Positions 1-8,195 of a stretch of DNA of 41,031 nucleotides are shown here, piece after piece; the first letter of the stretch is position 1; the number at the start of each line of letters is the position of its first letter. Both the position numbers and the translations under genes were made by a program. Source of the DNA: Phycisphaerae bacterium (GTDB taxonomy: Bacteria > Planctomycetota > Phycisphaerae > Sedimentisphaerales > Anaerobacaceae); the NCBI GenBank assembly GCA_021736645.1, contig JAIPFM010000010.1:1-41031 (forward strand), read 5' to 3'. The notes under the pieces are model-generated. The model was given only the letters and a program-made list of their open reading frames with translations, did no database searches and was not told where the DNA came from.

Positions 1-608
1 CCTGTTTTTGCTGAGAGAGGAAAGATCTCGATGTCTTTGTTCAGGCGTCTGGCATCTGCCATGGCCTTGTCCAAATCAAAGTCCTCAGAGGCACCCAAAG
101 CCAGCATGTCAATCTTATTGATAACCAGGGCAATCGACTTGGCAAAAATCGCAGGATACTTAACTGGTTTATCATCCCCCTCAGCCACTGACAACACAAC
201 CACCTTGCCATTTTCACCTAATTCAAACGCGCCTGGACACACAAGGTTGCCCACATTTTCAATCATGATCAAATCAAGATCATCGAGGGGCAACTGCATC
301 AGTGCCTTTCTCACCTGCATGGCAGATAAGTGACACGCGCCTTCCGTGTTAATCTGAATGGCAGGCGCCTGGGTGGCGCGAATGCGATCTGCATCGATTT
401 CAGTTTGTATATCGCCTTCAATCACACCAATGCGCAGCTGTCCCTTGAGCAGTTCAATCGTCTTGCATAGAAGCGTGGTCTTGCCGGACCCGGGTGACGA
501 GATCATATTCAGACAGCGTTTTTTCTTCTCAGCCAACAGTCGAGCGTTCTTCAAGGCATATTCTTCATTGGCACTGAGAATCTTTATACCCACATCCACC
601 TTTTGCAT
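1..608 (-). CDS. hypB: Hydrogenase nickel incorporation GTPase HypB (3' end cut by window)
   Basis: HypB is the GTPase that works with HypA to load nickel into the NiFe-hydrogenase large subunit in the cytoplasm. The visible 202 residues begin MQKVDVGIKIL and carry a P-loop (SPGSGKT, about residues 38-44), EGDIQTEIDADR, the metal-site segment TEGACHL, ENVGNLVCP and the G4 motif NKID. The frame is open to the window edge, so the C-terminus is missing. The start follows the hypA stop by 3 bases. The N-terminus has neither the CxxCGC nickel motif of Escherichia coli HypB nor a His-rich stretch, so nickel storage must differ or be absent. It is the last visible gene of a minus-strand hyp operon. 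Confidence 0.95.
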   Translation of the reverse strand, partial: MQKVDVGIKILSANEEYALKNARLLAEKKKRCLNMISSPGSGKTTLLCKTIELLKGQLRIGVIEGDIQTEIDADRIRATQAPAIQINTEGACHLSAMQVRKALMQLPLDDLDLIMIENVGNLVCPGAFELGENGKVVVLSVAEGDDKPVKYPAIFAKSIALVINKIDMLALGASEDFDLDKAMADARRLNKDIEIFPLSAKT

Positions 609-611
609 GTT

Positions 612-956
612 TTACTCCTCAAGAAATTCAATTTCTTCCAATATCAGAGGCGCATCCGGCATCAATTCAAACGAGTCGCTTTGACAGGCTGTACACTGAG
701 GCTGATCAATATCCAGATCAAACGTCTGATGACAGTCTTGACACTGTGCTTGAAATGGTTTGTGTTCTATCTCTACCTGAACACCTTCGCACAGAGTCCC
801 TTGGCTCACAACGTCAAACGCAAACCCGAAGACCTCTTCGTTGAGTGCATTGAGCTGTCCGCAACTGACCTTGATACGCACAGGTTTTTTACAGTGTTTT
901 TTTGCTTCCTGCAACACCGCGTCGATCATGTTCTGGGCCACCACAGTTTCGTGCAT
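612..956 (-). CDS. hypA: Hydrogenase maturation nickel metallochaperone HypA
   Basis: HypA is the small nickel chaperone that partners HypB; here it has 114 residues, the usual family length. It begins MHETVVAQ, giving the His2-Glu3 nickel site that needs a free N-terminal Met-His. It has the structural zinc site as two CxxC pairs (CQDC and CTAC). The start is fixed by the invariant MHE and by the overlap with hypE, whose TGA shares one base with this ATG (TGATG), implying translational coupling. An in-frame upstream extension to 1106 only reads through hypE and is rejected. Confidence 0.96.
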   Translation of the reverse strand: MHETVVAQNMIDAVLQEAKKHCKKPVRIKVSCGQLNALNEEVFGFAFDVVSQGTLCEGVQVEIEHKPFQAQCQDCHQTFDLDIDQPQCTACQSDSFELMPDAPLILEEIEFLEE

Positions 957-1969
957 CAGCAAATCCTCGGGAGTTCGCGTCCGTAAGGCATCTGGACAAT
1001 GCGTTTCCCACCTATTTTGGTGACAAGTTCCACCACAGGTGCGCTGTCCGCCTTGACCACCTGGCCAATGATGCTCGCCTGTCGACCCAGCGCATGATCC
1101 TGGCATGCCTTTAAACAGGCGCCCGCCTCTGCCTGGTCCACCACAATCACGACCTTGCCTTCATTGGCAATGTTGAGCACATCAAATCCCAACATGTCCG
1201 CAGCAGCACGCACTGTCAGCGTGACAGGCACGGCGTCTTCCTGAATGGCCACGTTCAGGCCTGTGGCGCGTGAAATCTCATTGAGTGTGGCAGCCACACC
1301 GCCGCGCGTGGGGTCCCGCATAAAACGAATGCCCGGGCACTGATCGAGGAGCCCTTGAATCAGTCCATTCAAGGGGGCACAATCACTGGCCAGGGGCGAT
1401 TGAAACCTGATTTCCTCGCGTTCAGACATGATGGTCATACCATGATCGCCGATCGTGCCGCTGATCAGTATCCTGTCACCTGCCTTGATCTGATCCATGC
1501 CCAGATTCAGACCCGAAGGATACAGGCCAATGCCCGCGGTATTGATGAACAGCTTGTCAGCAGCACCCTTTTCCACGGTCTTGGTATCGCCTGTGACCAC
1601 AGACACGCCACACGCCTTGGCTGTGGCAGCAATGGATTCCAACACCCGGTCCAGCACGGCAATCTCCAGGCCCTCTTCCATGATCAACGCCAGAGACAAG
1701 GCCATCGGCATGGCGCCTGCCACAGCCAGATCATTCACAGTACCGCACACTGCCAGCTTGCCAATATCACCGCCATTAAAGAACAGGGGCTTGACCACAA
1801 AACTGTCCGTGGAAAAACAGATCTTTTCACGCCCCACAGACAGCAATGCAGAATCACCCAACGGCGACAGGGCCTCATTGCCCAAACGTGAGAGAATATG
1901 GTCGTGAATGAGTGAATCCGTTAACTGCCCGCCCCCACCGTGGGCCATCAATATTTTATCGTGTTTCAT
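956..1969 (-). CDS. hypE: Hydrogenase maturation carbamoyl dehydratase HypE
   Basis: HypE dehydrates the thiocarbamate that HypF places on its C-terminal Cys to thiocyanate, and so supplies the cyanide ligands of the NiFe site. It has 337 residues and belongs to the PurM/AIR-synthase fold. It starts MKHDKILMAHGGGG and ends with the diagnostic PRIC, so the reactive Cys is the last residue. RDPTRGGVA and TGDTKTV are typical nucleotide-binding segments. It is followed without a gap by hypA and preceded by a 62-base gap made of 7-bp repeats and the end of hypD. Confidence 0.97.
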   Translation of the reverse strand: MKHDKILMAHGGGGQLTDSLIHDHILSRLGNEALSPLGDSALLSVGREKICFSTDSFVVKPLFFNGGDIGKLAVCGTVNDLAVAGAMPMALSLALIMEEGLEIAVLDRVLESIAATAKACGVSVVTGDTKTVEKGAADKLFINTAGIGLYPSGLNLGMDQIKAGDRILISGTIGDHGMTIMSEREEIRFQSPLASDCAPLNGLIQGLLDQCPGIRFMRDPTRGGVAATLNEISRATGLNVAIQEDAVPVTLTVRAAADMLGFDVLNIANEGKVVIVVDQAEAGACLKACQDHALGRQASIIGQVVKADSAPVVELVTKIGGKRIVQMPYGRELPRIC

Positions 1970-1979
1970 TTTAGCTTAG

Positions 1980-2039
1980 TTTTCAGTTTTGGGTTTTCAG
2001 TTTTCAGCATCTGTGATCCGTGATCTGTGATCTACGATC
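1980..2039. repeat. Two abutting heptamer arrays, (TTTTCAG)4 and (TGTGATC)4
   Basis: Positions 1980-2007 are four 7-bp units (TTTTCAG, TTTTGGG, TTTTCAG, TTTTCAG). After CATC, positions 2012-2039 are four more units of another sequence (TGTGATC, CGTGATC, TGTGATC, TACGATC). The second array overlaps the stop codon and last codons of hypD. Unit length is exactly 7 throughout although the two unit sequences are unrelated. Confidence 0.9.
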
Positions 2040-3093
2040 CATACTTATACCAGGCAGCGCAGGCGCCTTCGGAACTGACCATGCAGGGACCGACAGGCGA
2101 CTGAGGTGTGCAGGCCCTGCCAAAAAGGCCACAGTCTTTGGGATCAATCAGGCCGCACAAAACCTCGCCGCATCGGCACCCTGTATTGCACTGACCGGGT
2201 ATCTCAGTGATGCCAAATCGTTTGAATGCATCAAAGGCTTCGTACCTGGGCTTGAGTTCCAGACCGCTCTGTTCGATCTTGCCGATGCCTCGCCAATAGG
2301 CATCCGTCACATCAAAACACTCTGCCACCAGGGCCTGGGCCTTTGCATTGCCTCTGGCTGTGACCACGGCCTGATACATGGATTTTAATTCCGGCTTGCC
2401 CCTGGCCACCTGTTCACAGATCTCTGCCATGGCCTCCATGATGCCAGCCGGTTCGAAGCCTGCCACCACACAGGGACGCTTGTATTGATCCACCACCGGG
2501 GCATAGGCTTCGTATCCAATAATCACACTCACGTGACCGGGACACAAAAACGCGTCGATTCTGTCATTCCTGGCACTGAGCAGGGTCTGCATGGCAGGCA
2601 CCACCAGCTTGTGCGCGCAGAGCACACAAAAATTCTTGATGCCCTGGCGTGCAGCGTCCTGCACCACCACAGCCGTGGCCGGTGTGGTGGTTTCAAACCC
2701 CACGGCCACAAACACCACAGTCTTGTCGGGATTGGCCCTGGCCAGTTGCAGTGCATCGTCTGCGCTCAGCACAATACGTGCCCTGGCCTGACGCGATTCC
2801 AGAGAACCATCCTGGCCTGGTACGCGAATCATGTCGCCATAGGTCGCGATCAGACAGTCGTCACGGTCCGCCAGTTCAATGACCACATCAATATAGCCCT
2901 GATCCGTGACGCAGACCGGACAGCCCGGGCCGGACAACAGCTTCACACCTTCGGGCAGGATCGAACGCACACCACTGCGAAATATGGATACAGTATGGGT
3001 CCCGCAGACCTCCATCACATGGATACGCCTGCCCACTTTATCACAGGCGGCCTTGATGGCTGCCTGTGCCTTTTGAATGGTATTGAGGTTCAT
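2032..3093 (-). CDS. hypD: Hydrogenase maturation iron-sulfur protein HypD
   Basis: HypD holds a [4Fe-4S] cluster and, with HypC, is the scaffold on which the Fe(CN)2CO unit is assembled. The 353 residues are the expected length. Visible family motifs are MEVCGTHT near residue 27, LLSGPGCPVC near residue 55, GFETTTPATA, and the Cys-rich C-terminal segment with CNTGCRCGEVLCG. The start lies 6 bases after the hypC stop. The last codons fall within a heptamer array. Confidence 0.97.
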   Translation of the reverse strand: MNLNTIQKAQAAIKAACDKVGRRIHVMEVCGTHTVSIFRSGVRSILPEGVKLLSGPGCPVCVTDQGYIDVVIELADRDDCLIATYGDMIRVPGQDGSLESRQARARIVLSADDALQLARANPDKTVVFVAVGFETTTPATAVVVQDAARQGIKNFCVLCAHKLVVPAMQTLLSARNDRIDAFLCPGHVSVIIGYEAYAPVVDQYKRPCVVAGFEPAGIMEAMAEICEQVARGKPELKSMYQAVVTARGNAKAQALVAECFDVTDAYWRGIGKIEQSGLELKPRYEAFDAFKRFGITEIPGQCNTGCRCGEVLCGLIDPKDCGLFGRACTPQSPVGPCMVSSEGACAAWYKYGS

Positions 3094-3099
3094 TGGAGA

Positions 3100-3342
3100 T
3101 TATCCGGAAAGCTTGTTGGTGGTTGCATTGAAATCGTCCAGTTGAGCGAGCAATTCCCAGGTCTCTCTGGCCTCTTCTTCGTCCACCTTGGAAATGGCAA
3201 AGCCAGCATGTACGAGCACCAGATCACCCACACCAATGTCAGGCAGCAGCGTGGTCCTGGCACGCCATCGATTGCCCATGGCATCCACCACAGCCCGATC
3301 CTCTTCCAGTTCAACAATTCTAGCAGGTACAGCCAAACACAT
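3100..3342 (-). CDS. hypC: Hydrogenase assembly chaperone HypC
   Basis: HypC is a small chaperone (80 residues) that binds HypD and delivers the Fe(CN)2CO unit to the hydrogenase large-subunit precursor through its N-terminal Cys2. The protein begins MCLAVPARI, the family signature. The start has a good ribosome site (AAGAGG four bases before ATG). It sits between hypF and hypD; the 166-base gap to hypF holds an inverted repeat. Confidence 0.96.
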   Translation of the reverse strand: MCLAVPARIVELEEDRAVVDAMGNRWRARTTLLPDIGVGDLVLVHAGFAISKVDEEEARETWELLAQLDDFNATTNKLSG

Positions 3343-3393
3343 ATAACCTCTTCATATTCAGTTATGCTCCAGTGATTTAAAACCACCAAAGCA

Positions 3394-3472
3394 GGTTCAC
3401 AGTTCCGGGTTCACGGTTTCTGGGTTCCAGTGAGTCGAATGATCTTGCGCTGCAAGCCTTCAACTGTGAACC
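3394..3472. repeat. Inverted heptamer-type repeat between hypF and hypC
   Basis: GGTTCACAGTT at 3394-3404 is repeated as its exact reverse complement AACTGTGAACC at 3462-3472, 57 bases apart. The left side continues in 7-bp rhythm (GGTTCAC, AGTTCCG, GGTTCAC, GGTTTCT, GGGTTCC). An RNA across it could fold into an 11-bp stem inside the hyp transcript. Confidence 0.75.
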
Positions 3473-3508
3473 TTCTTAGCCGGGAACCCACCCTTTGGCC
3501 TCACATGG

Positions 3509-5809
3509 CTAAAGGGTTACCTTTTTTGCAGCGATCGCTGCCTGTCCCAGGGCAATCCCGCCATCATTCGCAGGAAAACTCTGGTTCCATAGTACGTCAA
3601 AACCCAATTGGGTTAAAGCCTTAATCGTACGCGTCAGCAAGATCCGATTACAGAACACGCCACCGCTCAGGACCACGGTGTCCAGCCCTGTACGGATCTG
3701 GGCGATTTCAGCCATGGCCACAAATCCCTCGATCCAGGCCCAGTGGAACTTGGCAGCCATCACAGGAACCTCACATCCTGCCTGAATGTCTGTCACGAGA
3801 TCCCGGATCACAGGGATCACATCCCACAGCACCACCTCGTCCAGGGTGTCAAACCCCAACTCATAGGCGCCTGCGACTGACACATCCACCACAGACTCCA
3901 GGGCCATGGGCAGCTGCGCGTCAAAATGATTGGTCGAACCGAGGCCCAGGAGCCATGCCACGGCATCAAACACGCGCCCCAGGCTGGACGTGTCCACGCA
4001 ATTGAGTCCCCTGCCCAGCTGCTGGCGAACCACATCCCATGCCTCGGTATCGCCAACCCTCTGTTCAAGCAGTCCGTCAAGACCCTCGAGATCCGGCCCA
4101 AAAGCCTGTGTCAACAGAGACAAGCCGGGCCGCCACGGTTCCCTGGCAGCCTTGTCCCCGCCCGGCAGTGAGAAGTATTCCAGATGGCCGAACCGTTGAA
4201 ATGAATCGAGTGACGCGATCAAACACTCACACCCCCACACAGCCCCATCCACGCCGTATCCGGTCCCATCAGCCACCAACCCGATGACCGGGCCATCCAC
4301 CTGATGCTCGGCCAGGCAGGACGCGACATGGGCCCAGTGGTGCTGCACCTGAATCATGCGCACCTGTTTAAGCTGCTGTGCATACTGCGTCGAATAGTAC
4401 CCGGGATGCAGGTCACACGCCACGACCACAGGGTCCACGTCAAACAGACCCTTCAAGTGATCCACAGACTGTACGAAGTGACGATACACGCCGGCATCTG
4501 CCAGGTCGCCGATATGCTCACTGCACAACAGTTGATCCTGCTTGACAAAACAGAACGTATTCTTGAGATCCGACCCTGCGGCCAGGATGGCCGAGGTGTT
4601 GGCCTGCTTCAAATAGACGGGTGCAGGCATATAGCCCCTGGACCGTCTGAGCAACACAGGATTCCGGTTGATCATATGCACAATGGAATCATCCACCTGC
4701 CTGTGGATCTCGCGATTGTGCATCACAAAGAGGTCTGCGATCTCCCCCAACCGAGACACAGCCAGATCATTGTCGCAGATGAGCGGTTCATTGGACACAT
4801 TGCCGCTGGTCATGACCAACACGTCCGGCCCCTGGTCAAACAGCATCCAATGCAGAGGCGCATAACACAACATCCACCCCAGTGTATTCACGCCCGGCGC
4901 CACGCCGGACGCCAGGTCAGGGCCCAAAACTTTGACGGCCTTTTTCGGCAGCAGCACGATCGGGCTCTGCGCACTGGCCAGCACCACCTCTGCGTCGGCA
5001 TCCACCTCACAGTGGCGCTTGATCACGGCCACAGAGGACGCCATCAGGGCAAAGGGCTTGTGGTCACGGTGCTTGCGTTCTCTCAGACGCGCGACGGCCC
5101 CTTCCTGACAGGCATCCACTGCCAGATGAAATCCCCCCACACCCTTGATGGCCACTATTTTACCGTGCTTCAGGGCCTCTGCCGCCTGAGTGATACTCCT
5201 GCCGGGATCGGCTTCCAGAGTCCGTCCCTGGGCGTCCGTGAGCCAGCATACGGGCCCGCACCTGGGGCAGGCCACGGGCTGGGCATGAAACCGACGGTCC
5301 GCAGGATTGTCATATTGCTGTTGGCATGTCTCGCACATGGCAAAGACACTCATGGTGGTATTGGGACGGTCATACGGCACAGAGGTGACAATGGAATAGC
5401 GAGGGCCGCAATGGGTACAGTTGATAAAGGGATACGCATGGCGAAAGTCACGGGCATCGCGCATCTCAGTCAGGCAGGCCTCACACACGGCCGTATCCGG
5501 TGTGACCTGCACGCGGGGATCACCCGAGGCGTCACTGGCCAAAATCGAAAATGCCTTTTCTCCGCATGCCACGGGGACCGGCTGCTGCCGGCAGGTGATG
5601 ATACTGGCCAGTCTGGGCTTGTCATCCGTCTGAAGGCGTGCAAGCAGCCTCTCAATGGCCTGCCCAGTGCCCTGCAGCTCCATGACCACACCGGCCGTGT
5701 CATTACGAATCCACCCGGTCAGGCCGAGGTGTTCAGCGAGCCTGAACACAGTAGGCCGAAATCCCACGCCCTGCACAGCCCCGGTGATAATGATGCGCTG
5801 CCGTTCCAT
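3509..5809 (-). CDS. hypF: Carbamoyltransferase HypF
   Basis: HypF makes carbamoyl-adenylate from carbamoyl phosphate and ATP and transfers the carbamoyl group to the C-terminal Cys of HypE. Domains in order: N-terminal acylphosphatase (GAVQGVGFRPTVF, about 8-90), a double zinc-finger region (CEAC, CTHCGPRYS, CETC, CPRCGP, about 105-190), a YrdC/Sua5-like domain (KGVGGFHLAVDA, KHRDHKPFALM, about 200-370) and a Kae1/TsaD-like domain (HHWAHVASCLAEH, DGTGYGVDG, GGVFCNRIL). The ATG at 5809 is chosen; a GTG at 5821 overlapping the aroDE stop would add four residues and is also possible. About 766 residues, normal for the family. Confidence 0.96.
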   Translation of the reverse strand: MERQRIIITGAVQGVGFRPTVFRLAEHLGLTGWIRNDTAGVVMELQGTGQAIERLLARLQTDDKPRLASIITCRQQPVPVACGEKAFSILASDASGDPRVQVTPDTAVCEACLTEMRDARDFRHAYPFINCTHCGPRYSIVTSVPYDRPNTTMSVFAMCETCQQQYDNPADRRFHAQPVACPRCGPVCWLTDAQGRTLEADPGRSITQAAEALKHGKIVAIKGVGGFHLAVDACQEGAVARLRERKHRDHKPFALMASSVAVIKRHCEVDADAEVVLASAQSPIVLLPKKAVKVLGPDLASGVAPGVNTLGWMLCYAPLHWMLFDQGPDVLVMTSGNVSNEPLICDNDLAVSRLGEIADLFVMHNREIHRQVDDSIVHMINRNPVLLRRSRGYMPAPVYLKQANTSAILAAGSDLKNTFCFVKQDQLLCSEHIGDLADAGVYRHFVQSVDHLKGLFDVDPVVVACDLHPGYYSTQYAQQLKQVRMIQVQHHWAHVASCLAEHQVDGPVIGLVADGTGYGVDGAVWGCECLIASLDSFQRFGHLEYFSLPGGDKAAREPWRPGLSLLTQAFGPDLEGLDGLLEQRVGDTEAWDVVRQQLGRGLNCVDTSSLGRVFDAVAWLLGLGSTNHFDAQLPMALESVVDVSVAGAYELGFDTLDEVVLWDVIPVIRDLVTDIQAGCEVPVMAAKFHWAWIEGFVAMAEIAQIRTGLDTVVLSGGVFCNRILLTRTIKALTQLGFDVLWNQSFPANDGGIALGQAAIAAKKVTL

Positions 5810-5817
5810 TGAAGCGA

Positions 5818-7389
5818 TCACCTTCCCCTCAATTGGGTGATCACCACCTCACGCATCAGGTCCGGATCACCGGCCTGACCCGTGAACAGCTTGAACTGGG
5901 CCATGGCCTGACCCACAAACATGGCCAGACCGTCCACCACAGGACAGCCCCTGGCACGGGCGACCCTGAGCAGACGCGTCTCCAGAGGATTGTACACCGT
6001 ATCAAACACGGCCATGTTTGCATGAAGCGAGGCTTCAGGGACAGGCATGGTCTCCACATCCGGTGACATGCCCACACTCGTCCCATTGACCAGCAGGTCT
6101 GCGGCCATGCCATCCAGGGCATCCAGACCCGCATAGTCACAGCCAAAGGCCTCTGCCAGATGCTGCCCCCTTTCGACAGTACGATTATAAATGCACACAC
6201 TGGCCCCCGCATCTGTCAGGCCTGCCACGATCGCCCGAGACACGCCGCCTGCGCCCGCCACGGCCACGCGTTTGCCTGCCAGACCGGCGCGATCAATCTT
6301 CAAACCCTGACAGATCGCATCCAGGGCACCTGCATAGTCGGTGTTGTAGGCGCTCGGTCTGCTCGTCACCGGGTCCAGGATCAGTGTGTTGGCTGCGCCG
6401 ATGGTCTCGGCCAGGGGCTCGATGTGTCCCTTTCTTGCGCGTGTATAGTCCAGGGCATTGTGCTTGTGAGGCAGGGTCACACTGAACCCGCGCGCATGCA
6501 TCCAGGGCCTGGCACAGAGATTGTCCAAAAAGGCAGTCAGGCCCGTGAAGTCGTCGGACACCAGCAGGGGCAAATACCGCTTGTTCATACCCAGTTTTGC
6601 AAAACACGCATTATGAATGGCCGGACTCATGGAGTGCCCGACCGGGTCTGCAATCACACCAAACAGCTCTGTGTCAGCGGTCATGGATTCAGGCCGATAC
6701 AGGTCACGGTACTCTTGAACCGTCATCTGTCCCGGTGCCGTGCTATGTGCCTTGTCCAGACTGGCAAACGTGAGAAAACCGCCCAGTTTGGGTGCCAGGA
6801 TTCGCGACATCTGCCCGGCTTGTCCCATGCACAAGACAATGACGTCACTGTGTGCGGTATGCAGCACATCAAAGGCTTCGAAGCAATCGTTGATGTGATA
6901 CGGTGTGAACACCATCTTGGCAATGGCCTTGGGATTGATTCGCTGCATGGCCTTGTACAGGGCACGAATGTCTTCAAAGGGACTGTCAAAATCGTGAGCT
7001 GACAATATCAAACGACACTGCGAAGCCTCTTTCAGGGCCTGATCGATGGCCCCCTTGACCTGTGACTTCTGGTAGTTCACATACTCGATGTCAATGTAGC
7101 GGGCACCGCAGGCAGCAGCCCGGGTCAACACAGCCACGCGCGCGGCGAGTTTCACGGCCTTGGCCCCGCCTTCACGCGCATCCCTGCACGTGACAAGCAG
7201 CTCTGCCTTTGAGCCCATTTTGCCCTGTATCTGCCTGATCACCTGATCTGCCAATTCAGCAGTGAGACCCTCCAGGTAATCACTTCGCCACTCCAGCACA
7301 CCAGCGCCTGACGCCAGGCCCAACCCGACCTGTTCCAGCACACCCGGCACAGTCGATGCATTAATCGGCACTGCCACTTTTGTATACAT
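5818..7389 (-). CDS. aroDE: Bifunctional 3-dehydroquinate dehydratase (type I) / shikimate dehydrogenase
   Basis: This fusion carries out two successive shikimate-pathway steps, as in plants. Residues 1-232 are a type I dehydroquinase: EWRSD with Glu33, Arg35 and Asp37, the catalytic His in SAHDF (about 132), and the Schiff-base Lys in AKMVF (about 158). Residues 240-523 are an AroE shikimate dehydrogenase: GHSMSPAIHN, the catalytic Lys in TLPHK, and the NADP loop VAGAGGVSRA. Start MYTKVAVPIN (7389) is preferred because the longer frame would overlap the upstream gene. It is immediately upstream of hypF and probably shares its transcript, though no metabolic link is evident. Confidence 0.93.
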   Translation of the reverse strand: MYTKVAVPINASTVPGVLEQVGLGLASGAGVLEWRSDYLEGLTAELADQVIRQIQGKMGSKAELLVTCRDAREGGAKAVKLAARVAVLTRAAACGARYIDIEYVNYQKSQVKGAIDQALKEASQCRLILSAHDFDSPFEDIRALYKAMQRINPKAIAKMVFTPYHINDCFEAFDVLHTAHSDVIVLCMGQAGQMSRILAPKLGGFLTFASLDKAHSTAPGQMTVQEYRDLYRPESMTADTELFGVIADPVGHSMSPAIHNACFAKLGMNKRYLPLLVSDDFTGLTAFLDNLCARPWMHARGFSVTLPHKHNALDYTRARKGHIEPLAETIGAANTLILDPVTSRPSAYNTDYAGALDAICQGLKIDRAGLAGKRVAVAGAGGVSRAIVAGLTDAGASVCIYNRTVERGQHLAEAFGCDYAGLDALDGMAADLLVNGTSVGMSPDVETMPVPEASLHANMAVFDTVYNPLETRLLRVARARGCPVVDGLAMFVGQAMAQFKLFTGQAGDPDLMREVVITQLRGR

Positions 7390-7420
7390 AGGTTTAAGTC
7401 CCAAGTCATGTGTAAAACAG

Positions 7421-7441
7421 TTTTCAGTGTTAGGTTCTAAT
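7421..7441. repeat. Three heptamers overlapping a stop codon
   Basis: TTTTCAG, TTCTAAT and the intervening TGTTAGG form three 7-bp units between aroDE and the upstream nuclease gene. The last unit contains that gene's stop codon (7437-7439). Confidence 0.6.
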
Positions 7442-7913
7442 CCAGTCCAAACTGCTTGAGCCACTGGCGTGTCTCAGCATCCGTCACACCGTGGCGTTTG
7501 CCTGACGGCTCTTTGGGGCCGCGTCTTCGCAGCAGTCGCTTGAGTACCAGGGTCCAGAATTCATCCGACTTGACCACCTGGGCCTTGGCCTTTTGGGCCG
7601 CGCGGCACACACGGCGATCGCTGCTCACCACGTACAGCTTTTTTGGCGAACGACACAATGCGATCTGGTCTTCAATGACATCATCCGCCTCAATGCCTTG
7701 ACCGGCAAATACCACATTGACCTGCGTAATCTGCTTGAACGGTCGCTTGTTGGGCGGCCCGATCCCGTCAAATATCACTTCACCATGGTCTCCCATGTCC
7801 TGGCAGTACAGACTGACAGTGCTCACCAGGCCTACATCATCCACAGGCTCAAAATGCTCGTCGTTCTTGAAGATCGACCATAATAAATTGTGACCATCTA
7901 TGAGATAGGGCAT
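7437..7913 (-). CDS. NYN/PIN-domain RNase-like protein (YacP-like)
   Basis: A 158-residue protein that begins PYLIDGHNLLW, the first acidic motif of NYN/PIN nucleases. It continues with a second acidic segment (VIFDG), GIEADDVIEDQI and YVVSSDRRVCRAA, matching the metal-binding Asp positions of the YacP (DUF901) group. By family it should be a cytoplasmic ribonuclease acting on structured RNA; the substrate is unknown. The C-terminal 30 residues are basic (LLRRRGPKEPSGKRHG), consistent with RNA binding. It precedes aroDE by 47 bases and may head that operon. Confidence 0.82.
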   Translation of the reverse strand: MPYLIDGHNLLWSIFKNDEHFEPVDDVGLVSTVSLYCQDMGDHGEVIFDGIGPPNKRPFKQITQVNVVFAGQGIEADDVIEDQIALCRSPKKLYVVSSDRRVCRAAQKAKAQVVKSDEFWTLVLKRLLRRRGPKEPSGKRHGVTDAETRQWLKQFGLD

Positions 7914-7923
7914 GATTATTGGG

Positions 7924-8037
7924 TTTCTAGTTTCTGGTTTCTGGTAGACAGCTTTCGGTGTTCAGCTCAAAACAGTATGAGCCTAAGCCCATTCAAATAC
8001 TTAAAACTCAAAACCAAATACTGAAAACTGAGTAAGC
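7924..8037. repeat. Composite repeat: six heptamers, core, five reverse-type heptamers
   Basis: Positions 7924-7965 are six 7-bp units (TTTCTAG, TTTCTGG twice, TAGACAG, CTTTCGG, TGTTCAG). A core containing AAGCCCATTCAA follows, then units on the opposite sense at 8003-8037 (AAAACTC, AAAACCA, AATACTG, AAAACTG, AGTAAGC). The core and right arm closely match the element at 39032-39121. The rest of the gap up to 8195 shows no gene. Confidence 0.8.
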
Positions 8038-8195
8038 AGTATAGTGGCAAAACCGGAAAGAATCAATTGCGGAGCACTGGATAATCAGAACCCGGGTGCT
8101 GCATGGGGATTGTTCAGGGTCAGAAATGAAGGATACACTCTCTGATCGCCCTGAGGGAATCTCTCAGAATCTCTCTGCAAAAAAAACCAAGACAC

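Noticed and set aside
4304..5812. A 502-codon plus-strand open frame
   Set aside because: Antisense to hypF, which is unambiguous; no ribosome site or family motif.
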